Source: Argopecten irradians (taxonomy: Eukaryota > Mollusca > Bivalvia > Pectinida > Pectinidae). Taken from it: a DNA stretch of 64,000 nt. Below are positions 11,601-23,100 of this stretch, one piece after another. The stretch spans positions 40,073,338-40,137,337 of the forward strand of contig NC_091134.1 of NCBI RefSeq assembly GCF_041381155.1, read 5' to 3'. The position numbers and the translations under genes were made by a program. The notes beneath the pieces are model-generated. The model saw only the letters and a program-made list of their open reading frames with translations, was not told the DNA's origin and searched no databases. How positions within the stretch are numbered: the first letter of the stretch is position 1; each line of letters begins with the position of its first letter.

Positions 11601-14600
11601 TGCATGAAATCTTTATAATATAATGCAACTGTAGAATGTTTAGCAATAACACTCAAACCTTATCAATAACAGAAGGCAAGATCATCGTAAAACGTAATGC
11701 TATCCGAGAATTGAAGTTTAATGAACTCAAATGGAGTGAAAGTTGAAGTTGACAAAATAATTTAAATGAACCAGATATTTGAGTTACCTGAATAAAATTT
11801 TCAGTTTACAAGGTTAAAATGTACAAAAAGGCAGAACTTTCATATATTAAAACTGAATTACCTATATCTGAACTTGTGAATTTGACTCTTTGTAAATTTA
11901 AAACAATTTAAAAATAGTTAAAATGTACATGAAGACTGACCTGTCCCACTTGGGTCCAGTCTCATGTAGCCGTCCATTAGGGATGAGAAACCGGTCAGTC
12001 CACCCATGGCCTGGTAGGGGACACCATCCTGACCAACAGGATGACCTCTGGCTACTCTCTCTTCTTTGGTTTCTACTATCATGTGATGGGCATTGTATGG
12101 TTCTCCACAACCACAGGTGTAGGAACTTTTAAAGCCTGTACATTTACAGCCACCTACAATAACACCACAGTACATTAATAGCCACATACAATTTTACAAA
12201 ACATATTTACAGCCACATACAGTAACACAACAACACTTTTATGCAAATATCATAACAAAACATATTTACAGCAATATAAAAAATACAACACATTTACAGC
12301 CATCTCCGCAATAATACAACACATTTACAGCCACAATATCACAAAACATTTACAGATACATAAAATTACACAACATGTTGACAGCAACATACAATAACAC
12401 AACACATTGACAGCAACATATAATAACACAACACATTGACAGCCACATACAATAACACAACACATTTACAGTCACATTCATTACCACAACACATTTACAG
12501 CCACATTCATTACAACTACACATTTACAGTCACATACATTACCACAACACATTAACAGTCACTTTCATTACCACAACATATTTACTGCCACATTCAAAAC
12601 CACAATACATTTACAGGCACATAAAATAACACAACACATTTACAGCACCATAAAATAACACAACACATTGACAGCCACGTACATTCCCACAACACATTTA
12701 CAGTCACATACATTACCACAACACATTAACAGCAACTTACATAACCACAACATATTTAGAGCCACATTCAAAACCACAACATATTTACTTTCACATTCAA
12801 ACAGCCACATACAACAACACAACACATTTACAGCACCATAAAATAACACAACACATTAACAGCCACCTTCAAAACCACAAAACATTTACAGTCACTTTCA
12901 AAACCACAGTTAACACATTTATAGCCCCTTACAATAACACAACACATTTACAGCCACCTTCAAGAACAACAAAACATTTACAGCCACATATTTATCACAA
13001 CACATTTAGAGTCATCTTCAAAACCACAAAACATTTAAAGTTTTACAGCCACATACATTACCATAACACATCTATATCCACATACAGTAACACAACAACA
13101 AGCATACCAGAATAACAAATATGGGAGCAGTTTTTCATAAAATTACTGTACAGAATAAGCCATATATCAATTTGCAAAAAACATCAATAAAGAAAAATAC
13201 ACAGTTTTCATATTTGCAGTCTACATTTAATTTTTTGTAAGTTCCTAGAAATGGGGGCGTGCTTATAGAGATGGGAACGGTTATTGGGTTGAAATCAAAT
13301 AAACCTATCAAGGTTTTAATATTTACAAACTATCCTCCCCTTCTTTTCCATCCCATAATTTTTGTATGAAGGTAGTTTGTAGCTTGCCTCACCTGTTTTA
13401 CACTTGTACCTGTTTTTATACCTGATTAAGTGTTTTGTAGCTTGCCTCACCTGTTTTACACTTGTACAGGTGTTTTGCAGCATACTTCACCCATTTTATA
13501 CATATGTGACTGTTTTGTAGCTTGTCACACCTGTTTTACACCTGTGCAAGTGTTTTGTAGCTTGTAATACCTGTTTTACACCTGTACAAGTGTTTTGTAG
13601 CTTGCCTCACCTGTTATTATACCTGATTAAGTGTTTTGTAGCTTGCCTCACCTGATTTACACTTGTACGGGTGTTTTGCAGCATCCTTCACCCATTTCAT
13701 ACATATGTGACTGTTTTGTAGCTTGTAACACCTGTTTTACACCTGTGCAAGTGTTTTAAAGCTTGTCTCACCTGTTTTACTCCTGTATGAGTGTTTTGTG
13801 GTTTGCCTCAAATGTTTTACACTTGTACGGGTGTTTTGCAGCATGCTTCACCCATTTTATACATATGTGACTGTTTTGTAGCTTGTAACACCTGTTTTAC
13901 ACCTGTGCAAATGTTTTAAAGCTTGTCTCACCTGTTTTACTCCTGTATGAGTGTTTTGTGGCTTGCCTCACCTGTTTTACACTTGTATGGATGTTTTGTA
14001 GCTTGTCACACCTGTTTTACACCTGTGCAAGTGTTTTGTAGCTTGCCTCATCTGTTTTACACTTGAATGGGTGTTTTGTAGCTTGTCTCACCTGTTTTAC
14101 TCCTGTATGAGTGTTTTGTAGCTTGCCTCAACTGTTTTACTCCTGTATGAGTGTTTTGTGGCATGCCTAATCTGTTTTACACTTGTATGGGTGTTTTGTA
14201 GCTTGTCTCACCTGTTTTACTCTTGAATGAGTGTTTTGTGGCATGCCTCACCTGTTCTACACTTGTACAGGTGTTTTGCAGCTTGTCACACCTGTTTTAC
14301 ACATGTACAAGTGTTTTGTAGCTTGCCTCACCTGTTTTACTCCTGTATAAGTGTTTTGTGGCATACCTCATCTGTTTTACACTTGTACAGGTGTTTTGTA
14401 GCTTGTCTCACCTGTTTTACACCTGATTAAGTGTTTTGTAGCTTGCCTCACCTGTTTTACACTTGTACGGGTGTTTTGCAGCATCCTTCACCCATTTTAT
14501 ACATATGTGACTGTTTTGTAGCTTGTAACACCTGTTTTACACCTGTGCAAGTGTTTTAAAGCTTGTCTCACCTGTTTTACTCCTGTATGAGTGTTTTCTG

Positions 14601-17071
14601 GCTTGCCTCAAATGTTTTACACTTGTACGGGTGTTTTTCAGCATGCTTCACCCATTTTATACATATGTGACTGTTTTGTAGCTTGTTATACCTGTTTTAC
14701 ACCTGTGCAAATGTTTTAAAACTTGTCTCATCTGTTTTACTCCTGTATGAGTGTTTTGTGGCTTGCCTCAGCTGTTTAACACTTGTATGGATGTTTTGTA
14801 GCTTGTCACACCTGTTTTACACCTGTGCAAGTGTTTTGTAGCTTGCCTCATCTGTTTTACACTTGAATGGGTGTTTTGTAGCTTGTCTCACCTGTTTTAC
14901 TCCTGTATGAGTGTTTTGTAGCTTGCCTCAACTGTTTTACTCCTGTATGAGTGTTTTGTGGCATGCCTAATCTGTTTTACACTTGTATGGGTGTTTTGTA
15001 GCTTGTCTCACCTGTTTTACTCTTGAATGAGTGTTTTGTGGCATGCCTCACCTGTTCTACACTTGTACAGGTGTTTTGCAGCTTGTCACACCTGTTTTAC
15101 ACATGTACAAGTGTTTTGTAGCTTGCCTCACCTGTTTTACTCCTGTATGAGTGTTTTGTGGCATACCTCATCTGTTTTACACTTGTACAGGTGTTTTGTA
15201 GCTTGCCTCACCTGTTTTACTCCTGTATGAGTGTTTTGTGGCATACCTCATCTGTTTTACACTTGTACAGGTGTTTTGTAGCTTGTCTCACCTGTTTTAC
15301 ACCTGTACAAGTGTTTTGTAGCTTGCCTCACCTGTTTTTACTCCTGTATGAGTGTTTTGTGACATGCTTCACCTGTTTTACACTTGTACAGGTGCTTTGT
15401 AGCTTGTCTCACCTGTTTTACACTTGTATGGGTGTTTTGTAGCATGATCATCTGAGAAGTGTTTACAGGTACACCTAAGAGCCATACTGCCATTGCGAGG
15501 CACATAATGGTAGGAAACACAGCCACATCCCTTCACCTTACAGGGCAACAGTATTGGCCGATCATCTGGTATCTTCTCAAAATCTGTCTTGTGACTAGAG
15601 TATCTAAAAACAAAAGTTGAAATTTTAAAATTTTATTATCTATCTATTATATATGAGTTCCATTTCTTAAAATTGCATTTAATTCACACATATGAATCAT
15701 CAAACAGTATATTTTCAAAACTGAATTTTCTTTGATTGACAATGAAAGGTATTTTATTAAAAATATGATATTTTGACTTACTTATGTGTACAAAAACAAC
15801 TTGTTTCTGGTCCCACCAGTTTACAGTCCATCCCACTGGGTGCAGCCCATGCTGTGAATATTCTGTTCTTTAACCGCTGTAAAGACAACAAATCAGAAAT
15901 TATAATAGCATAACAGAAAAATATAGATAGATTAATTCAATTGAAAAATATCATTCAGCTAAGGCATAAAATGAGGTGATTTTAGTAAAAATAAATCTTG
16001 TACTCAATATACAAATTTTACTGTTACTTTATCCTTACCATTGGCAGAACTTTTTTCTTGTAAGCTTCATACTGATCTGGTGTAAACATAACACCACCGT
16101 CATCATCTCCGACAATCCTGGAATGTGGTAAAGCAATTTTAAGCTAATATTTTATACAACTCTGTAGTAATAACATTGTAACAGGAACGAGACTGGCCCA
16201 GTTTGTTAATAACTACAAACTACACCCAGCTCCCTACCTGTGTGTTTCAACCCAGGTTCGTAGGGTTTTGCTTGATTTTTGCCGGTGAAGGAAAACGAGA
16301 CAAATACTTTTAACATGTAACAATATTTGATTTATAACGACATATTACATATTACATATTAATCAATGTATTACACAAGACGTAGGGCCCAACAAAGACG
16401 AGACTTACACATATATTTACAAAATATCCCCTGACAACCCCTCCATACCCCACCTACAACCCTACCATCCTAAACCTATAACCCACCTCTATTTAAAACC
16501 TGTTTGGTCCAGGAACTCAATCCTTCATTACACCGCAATGAAATGGACAGAACACCTCTATATATACCCGACTATAACAATACATGCACGATCAACCAAT
16601 ACGAAGACGGAACACAACACACGCACTCTTACAGCTAGCACAGGACCATGACACGATATATATTCCCATGAAACACAAACTATTTACAAGCCCTGCTACA
16701 ACATGTAAACAGTGTAGACTAGCTACATACATGTAAGTATTTTGTACATGTATACATTGTACAGTGTATATGTAGCTACAATGTACACAGTAGATGTATT
16801 CTACATTGTATATGTCTATGTTTATTTTATTTTATTTACAGGACATCAACCTTAATATGTGGTAAAACGTACAGTAATAGAAAAGGATATAATAAATCGG
16901 TACAGTGTTTGTACATGTAAAATATTAGGTACAGATTGTGTACTCTACTACCACAGTACATGTACAATTAACAGCAAATTTTACTCAACCGTACCGTTTA
17001 TATTCCAGGTAAGCATCAACTGAAGCTCCAGCATTTCCTCCGAATTTCAAATGATACTGTCTGTCTGCCAT
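8651..17071 (-). CDS. FAM221A: FAM221A orthologue, complete, eight coding exons
   Basis: Exons in coding order: 17071-16995, 16117-16039, 15876-15782, 15603-15413, 12153-11941, 9630-9517, 9230-9115, 8740-8651. All join in phase with GT-AG borders and give 324 aa plus TAA; human FAM221A is about 298 aa. Diagnostic stretches match the human protein as I remember it: 'SVDAYLEYKRIVGDDDGG' near residues 17-34, 'PSGMDCKLVGPET' in exon 3, a Cys-rich block (CFCTH, CTCKHFSDDH, CKCTGF, CGCGEPYNAHHM) across exons 3-5, 'AMGGLTGFSSLMDGYMRLD' in exon 5, and 'MDYFERRYQER' in exon 7. The paired Cys/His residues suggest metal binding, which is inference. The molecular role of the family is not established to my knowledge. 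Exon 5 has a second in-frame acceptor 18 bases downstream (TGTACAG|GC), which would remove GCKCTG. Intron 4 is almost entirely tandem arrays (see findings). Confidence 0.92.
12131..13095 (-). repeat. minisatellite built on the exon 5 acceptor of FAM221A
   Basis: About 30 units of roughly 30 bp, on the plus strand 'cacatttacagccacata' followed by 'caataacacaa', with many variants. The terminal unit is the true intron 4/exon 5 junction: on the minus strand 'GTTATTGTAG|GTGGCTG' is the splice acceptor, and 'GGCTGTAAATG' is coding (G-C-K-C). In most units the acceptor AG is changed (GTATGTGG). A few, such as those near 12861 and 12952, keep AAG|GTGGCTG. Confidence 0.9.
13378..15445 (-). repeat. 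40-bp minisatellite built on the exon 4 donor of FAM221A
   Basis: About 51 units with exact or near-exact 40-bp spacing. On the plus strand they contain 'gtgttttgtagcttgcctca' and then 'cctgttttacacttgtacag'. The terminal unit is the true exon 4/intron 4 border: the minus strand codes ATKHPYKCKTG and then the donor CAG|GTGAGAC at 15413/15412. Nearly every unit keeps CAG|GTGAG or CAG|GTGTG. A period of 800 bp (20 units) is superimposed. Confidence 0.93.
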
Positions 17072-17460
17072 CTCTGATTGTTCAATGTGGCAAAGTAAAG
17101 TTATAGATGAAATAGGTCCGTCACTTGGCGTCAGTCTGTCAGTGCCAGTGTTAACGTTACATGTGTATCACGAAATGAAAGAAAATGTGCAACAAAGATC
17201 TTTCATTTTGTTCTGTGTTGTGATGATATAAGTTATGGCTAAGCTCACACAAAGAAACACTTATTCGCCAATGGAAAAAAAAATACCACTGTCACCACAG
17301 AACACTTTCTTAGATTGACGATCCCGCTTGCACAGCAGAGCTAGCAACATGTAAACAGGAAATGTAAGGGGGGCAACTCTAATTTCACTTAGCGGCGCGC
17401 AGATGGTTTGTTACTTCCTGGACTTTTTTATTATCTAAAAACCATCTTAATAACAAATGA
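17072..17460 (-). promoter_or_regulatory. upstream region of FAM221A
   Basis: This is the 5' flank of the FAM221A start codon at 17071. No TATA box is visible at a sensible distance. The only CpG-rich patch is near 17390-17400 (agcggcgcgcag). It is a plausible TATA-less promoter by position alone. Confidence 0.3.
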
Positions 17461-17903
17461 ATAAATGACTGGGCTGATTAAATTTATTTTTTTTTATCTG
17501 AGTTTATAATATTGTTTTATCTTATCCAGAGATTCAAAAGCAAATCTCTGTCTTATCTTATTAATAAATTTTATTACTACCATCCTCTGGACATTAATTA
17601 ATATTTTAACATGAAAACATTAAAACAAACGTGAACGATTTCATAAACGGTAAACTATAGCTTTGTTAGCAGTAATAATAACTGTAAAAGAAGTCATGTG
17701 ATATCCATGCACAAATTAAAAAACTAAACTACAATGTAAGTGCGTAAGCATCATGTATAAATATATGAAATAAAAAAAATGGCTAGAATATCATTATTCC
17801 TTTTATTAATAATACGGCCCAAAATGAGATACAATAGATCAATATATTGCTTGCATGATTTGGACGCAAATCATTTACTCAGAGCGGTGTATGAAATTGT
17901 TTG
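17461..17903. other. intergenic, no gene seen
   Basis: AT-rich intergenic DNA with no coding or repeat signal I can support. Confidence 0.5.
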
Positions 17904-18185
17904 AAACGTTTTTGTTGCGTCAATCCAAATATGAAAAATTTGCTGAAAATTACCATTTTTGAGCTTAAAATCTTGTTTTTTTTCATTTCTTAGGTACAAA
18001 TCGCAACATACATGTATATTGGATTATTTGGTCCTGATATGTATTTGCTGTTCTATTGTGGTCATTATAATGAAACCTCATTTGTCTACTTCAGTTGAAA
18101 AATGTCAATGTCATGACTATTTTTCATTTTTTAGTGAAATTCGAGATGGTGGTCATTTCGATGACGTCATAATTAACCGGAACTT
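17904..18185 (+). repeat. dispersed/direct repeat, left copy
   Basis: It is alignable throughout to 18916-19182, sharing 'taccatttttgagcttaaaa', 'ggtcctg.tatgtatttg', 'ctattgtggtcat', 'ctatttttcattttttagtg' and the palindrome TGACGTCA (18162-18169). The copies are diverged, so the duplication or the two insertions are old. Confidence 0.75.
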
Positions 18186-18219
18186 ATACAATGTTAACAT
18201 TGTTGTTTTTGTTGTTATT

Positions 18220-18378
18220 TAAGGAATGATTTTTATTTTTTGTTGTTTACTGGTGTGTAAACTGCATTTTTTGGACAGATATTTTAAATGACGCGCGTCA
18301 GCGCGTCATGTTGAAATATTTGTACAAAAAATGCAGTTTACACACCAGTAAACAACAAAAAATTAAAAACATTCCTTA
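18220..18378. mobile_element. fold-back (hairpin) element
   Basis: A near-perfect inverted repeat. The left arm runs 'taaggaatg' to 'tgtttactggtgtgtaaact' and 'gcatttttt'; the right arm is its reverse complement ending 'cattcctta'. The centre 'atgacgcgcgtcagcgcgtcat' region is itself palindromic. The arms are about 65-70 bp. No coding capacity. Confidence 0.8.
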
Positions 18379-18915
18379 TATTTACATTTCGACCGACCAT
18401 TTCATTTAAATTTAGTGTTCCGGTGAAATAAAGTTTCGTTTTTTCAACGTTATACGATTGATGGAACAGCTGAGTAATTGATGGAATCGCGAAACAGCTG
18501 GCTCCAATTTGGCGGGAAAATGTGTCAAGCTCCGGGAGTAAATAAAATATAGTTCCACAATAACTTTATCGTTTTAAATCTATTTATTCCATATGATTTC
18601 ATTTTTTTATATTTTTTTAATATTAACACAATGCTTTCCATTGCATTCAAACTGATGTTGATATCGAACCTATGGCATGGCATATATTTAGGCCTAACCG
18701 GATGCGCATTCACATAAGGTCGGAAGTCAGTGTTTCGGTTTGTGTTCTTGCGCAGCAGCTCCTCTGCGTTTACGCAAGTGTAAACGATTGCTCGGTTAGT
18801 AAGGTTATATAGGAAAGTGAAAACGGAAATACATTGTTGTTTTTGTTGTTATTGTTGTTTAAACTGATTTATAAGTGGACGAAAAGCTGATTAGAAATAA
18901 TAATTTGCCGTTGGA

Positions 18916-19182
18916 AAACATTTTTGCTGCGTCAAGCAAAACATGAAAAAGTTACTAAAAAAATACCATTTTTGAGCTTAAAATCCCATTTTTTCATTTC
19001 CTGCGTAAAAATCACTACATATATTGGATAATTTGGTCCTGGTATGTATTTGTTGGTCTATTGTGGTCATTTTGATACCTCATTTGTGTACTCGGTTAAA
19101 AAATGTCAATGTTAGGACTATTTTTCATTTTTTAGTGAAATTCGCGATGGCGGCCATCTTGATGACGTCATAACCGGAAGTT
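18916..19182 (+). repeat. dispersed/direct repeat, right copy
   Basis: Second copy of the repeat at 17904-18185, same orientation. It contains 'gatggcggccatcttgatga' followed by the end of TGACGTCA (19163-19170), a YY1-like block next to a CRE-like palindrome. The promoter-like reading is inference. Confidence 0.75.
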
Positions 19183-19964
19183 CATCCAAACTTATGCAGA
19201 GAGTGGTTGGATAATATCAGGAATGAATTATTTAGGTTAGGGCTAGGATATTTATGGAAAGCTGTTCATATTGACTCTTTTAATGAGAGTACTGAACATA
19301 ATTAAAATTCGAATGGTTGATAATTTTTGACTTTATTGTTTCGAATTTATCAATTCGTCACCTAAGTGTTCTTTATACAAATAGATCTAATAGTTTTTTA
19401 GAAAAAAAAAAATAGCGGTCTTGCACGTGTTGGGTGTATCTGTACTATGTATATGTGTCTAGATCTGTGTGCTAAATATCCATGTTATTGTATAACATAG
19501 ATTTGTTGCACTGTATATATTCATGCACCTTTTCTGATGAACCAAGAGGTTCAAAGAAGATGCAATGTCTTTCGTGGTTTCTGCGTTCACAACTGATTCT
19601 GGCTAACCGTTCCAGACATTACCAATCACATTCATCTTCCCTGTTTTGGTGGATATTGGTGTCTTATTTTATCATCTTTACATTTGCTATAACTGCTGAT
19701 TTATATTTCATTAGATTTAGACTTCTGTGTGATGTTGCATAAATTTGTATTGTAGATGAAATGTTTTTTGGTATATGATATACAATTAATGAATAATTAT
19801 TCTTATACATGTATCTCGTCGATACTTTTTTCTCTTGAAACAGTTTATAATACATGTAAAGCAAGGTTTTAAGTTAACTCTCCATATTAGGTCAATGCTT
19901 GTTTGACTTTAAAACGATGGCACATTATAATATTTTCTTGCATTTACAAATGATGTATGGACAG
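19183..19964. other. intergenic, no gene seen
   Basis: AT-rich DNA. Short open frames are unconvincing and no repeat structure was recognised. Confidence 0.5.
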
Positions 19965-20132
19965 TTAACTTAAAGTGTAATTAAAGCCGTCTACACCCGG
20001 CTTGATTGGCCTTCCCGTGTATTTGCCCTGACGCAGATGTATATTTACGTACGTTTGTCTGTTTCCTTCGTTGGTGGGTAGATCGGCGGTCCCTAATATG
20101 GCTAGATGACCTCTCATAGGATACACCCACCA

Positions 20133-20560
20133 GCGATTGTTTCCTTGAGGACCCCTTTTTGATGTGGTATGAGTGATTAGTCGGTGACGAGTTTGAGAAA
20201 TGATGGATGATGCTGAATCGGTGAGTGAACTGGAGAGAGGGGAGTAATGGAATGGAATGGACCAGAGAGAGAGAGAATGTCTGATGATGAGAGTTAAAAT
20301 AGATAGAGAAGGAATAGAAAAAGCAGTCGCACGATGTGTCATGCGTAGACTATTTAAAAAAAATATCGCTGTATATATCATCACTGTTGCTGGATATTGT
20401 ACAACATGTACTTGTGTTATGATCATTTATTTCATTACAAATGGTTATGCTAAGACACGATGTAAATTATCCGCCTAAAAATTGTACAAAATAACTGTAT
20501 TTCACAACTGCTGATATAGCTAACCGATATCAACTTTATCTTATTATATCTAAAAGGTTG
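20133..20560 (+). repeat. left copy of about 430-bp direct repeat flanking a LINE
   Basis: It begins 'gcgattgtttccttgaggac' and ends '...atctaaaaggttg', immediately against the poly-T that marks the LINE 3' end. It is nearly identical to 22129-22560, differing by a few single bases and small indels in A and GA runs. Its position and polarity fit a target-site duplication. Confidence 0.85.
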
Positions 20561-22128
20561 TTTTTTTTTTTTTTTTTTTTACAGTACAAATATTTTATTC
20601 CCCCCAGCTAAGTATGATGTGTATATACATTTGTGGCATTGTAACAAATGTATATACACATCGGTAATTTGGTGAGAGCTGCCAGGGTTGGGGTGCCCTG
20701 GGGTCAACTCCCCGAACAATAATGTCCTCGCACAGGAGGGCTCTCGCACAGCATGCATCAATTCATCAATTTAAACAATAAATATAATTTTAGAGCCATT
20801 ATAGTTAAAGGGAAAAAAGGAAAAAACTTTTTAAGAAAATTACTTGTGTATTGAGTATTCTGTTCACATTAAGATGTGGAATTTAATTGTTTTGGGTGGA
20901 GTGAATAAAACATTTGTATATACAAACAAAATCTAGCACAAAAAGACACACATACACACACACACATATATAAAGAATTATAGACAATACACAAACAAAA
21001 CAAAAAAGATTCAAATCATACATATTTAAGTACTACAACATAAAAACATCATACAAACATAGATTGGCATATTTCAAGAACTATTCAAAAATATATTTCC
21101 AATTGATCCATATTTGATCAAATTTCTCAATACATCCATTTTTAATTGACAGCTTTTTTTCAACATCATATTTTGTTAACAAAAACTCACTCAAACCTTG
21201 CATATTTATGTTTTGTTTTTTTCTTGATACAGAAAAAATATAAAACTTCATATAAAGAATAATAAAATTGAGAGGTATTGAAAAAAATTCAGTCTCACCA
21301 AACAGAATTGTTTCTAATTTAAATTCCACCACATTATTAGTTTTTTCATATATTTTTCTTTTCATACCTTGCCATATTTCAAAAGATTTTTGACAATACC
21401 AAAAAACATGTTCTATGGTTTCAACTTCTGTATTACAGATATTACATATATTATTTTCAGAAATATTTATAATTTTTAAGTAATTATTCAAAGGGAGTAT
21501 ACGGTGCTGTAATCTATACTGGAACCATTGTATTGATGTATCTTTGGTAATTAGAAAAAGTATTTTATATTTGTTTTTCCAGTGTATGTTTCTAAAGACA
21601 GCTTGTTGCTTCCATTTCTGCTCTGATGTTATCAAACCTTTATTTTTTTCAATTAAACAAAGATACATGTCTTTACATCCCTTAATACTTTTAAATAAAA
21701 TATGAATATGGCTAGGTATGAATGGTCTATCTAGTTTATTTAACATACTAAGGTTTAAATTTAGATTCTTACATATTTTCTTGATACAACTGCATATACT
21801 TCGATAAAGCAAAAAAATTTCTGATTCTATACCGAATCTTTGTTTGAAATCATTAAAAGAAAGAAAATTATTCTCTTGGTCTAATAAATCACAAACATTT
21901 CGAACACTCTTATCAAACCATTTTTTGTTAAAAAAGGATTTATTATCAATGCAAAAATAGGGTTGTACCATAAAGGAAGTCTTAAAAATTCTGAAGAAGT
22001 TTTCACCTGTACTGCTTCAGATACCCTAACCCATGCCTGGAAAACATGCATCCAAAATGTATTATTTGTTTTATGGTTTTTGATAAAATCAGTTCCTAAA
22101 TCAGATACATATGATATTGGGAAGTGTT
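20561..22128 (-). mobile_element. 5'-truncated LINE (L1/Tx1-like)
   Basis: The minus strand reads the C-terminal part of a non-LTR retrotransposon ORF2 followed by a 3' UTR and a poly(A) tail (T run at 20561-20580). Two frames carry the protein. One, entering at about 22128, has 'NTFWMHVFQAWVRV' and 'LPLWYNP'. The other, 21081-21971, has 'NKKWFDKSVRNVCDLL', 'SIQWFQYRLQHRILPLNNYL' and the Cys/His motif CNICNTEVETIEHVFWYC. They overlap near 21960, showing one frameshift. These words are typical of L1/Tx1-type elements of aquatic animals. The endonuclease and most of the RT are missing, so it is dead on arrival, but little decayed, so insertion was recent. Confidence 0.85.
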
Positions 22129-22560
22129 GCGATTGTTTCCTTGAGGACCCCTTTTTGATGTGGTATGAGTGATTAGTCGGTGACGAGTTTGAGAAATGAT
22201 GGATGATGCTGAATCGGTGAGTGAACTGGAGAGAGGGGAGTAATGGAATGGAATGGACCAGAGTGAGAGAGAGAGAATGTCTGATGATGAGAGTTAAAAT
22301 AGATAGAGAAGGAATAGAAAAAGCAGTCGCACGATGTGTCATGCGTAGACTATTTAAAAAAAAATATCGCTGTATAAATCATCACTGTTGCTGGATATTG
22401 TACAACATGTACTTGTGTTATGATCATTTATTTCATTACAAATGGTTATGCTAAGACACGATGTAAATTATCCGCCTAAAAATTGTACAAAATAACTGTA
22501 TTTCACAACTGCTGATATAGCTAACCGATATCAACTTTATCTTATTATATCTAAAAGTTG
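22129..22560 (+). repeat. right copy of about 430-bp direct repeat flanking a LINE
   Basis: Near-identical to 20133-20560. It starts exactly where the LINE sequence stops and continues into unique DNA at 22561. Removing 20561-22128 plus one copy restores a continuous sequence. Confidence 0.85.
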
Positions 22561-23100
22561 ATTTGTATTACAATAGAGATATTGGAAACAAATTAACATT
22601 AATAGTCTAGTACTTACCTACAAAACGATTTACTTATAAAGAGTAAACATATATATGATAACAGGGACCTTGAATACTAAATATTAATAACCTAGATGTA
22701 CTAACAATATTGATAACGCGTAGATAGATAATCTGGTGGATAATATTTATATTTGGTATAGGTCATTGTATGTAATATTTATCTGTCAGCATACCAGCGA
22801 GACAACTCAGGTAGCCTTCAGTGACATTGATCTGTTTGACCTGTCTGATAATTATTTTATCGGTCTGATAGATACCTTATCGCCGGAGATTTCCGCTGAT
22901 ATATTTTTCTTTATTTTGTCCCAAAACGAGAGATATTTTTTGGCGATTTTAACAATGTCATGCGAAATCAAAAACACAGCGAGTGTTCAAGCATAGTTAT
23001 CATAATTACTCTACGTAAACTGAGGAGGGACGATACTGAATGCCGATATATACATATCATCGCCCGTGTACTTGTATGATCACAGACGAATTTTCAGACA
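22561..23100. other. intergenic, no gene seen
   Basis: AT-rich DNA with no supported gene or repeat. Confidence 0.5.

Noticed and set aside
11898-12132. Alternative frames on both strands over FAM221A exon 5
   Set aside because: They overlap the true exon, which is fixed by splice phases and by 'AMGGLTGFSSL'.
13378-15445. CRISPR-like regular array, and open frames such as 14227-14430 and 15027-15230 inside it
   Set aside because: The units are contiguous 40-bp repeats without unique spacers, and the frames are by-products of repetition (the same peptide recurs 800 bases apart). The real coding sequence is on the other strand.
19965-20426. Minus-strand open frame of 153 codons ending 'KYTGRPIKPGVDGFNYTL'
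   Set aside because: It spans the left ~430-bp repeat, has low-complexity Ser/Ile stretches, and matches no family I recognise. It may be a decayed transposon piece, but this is not supported.
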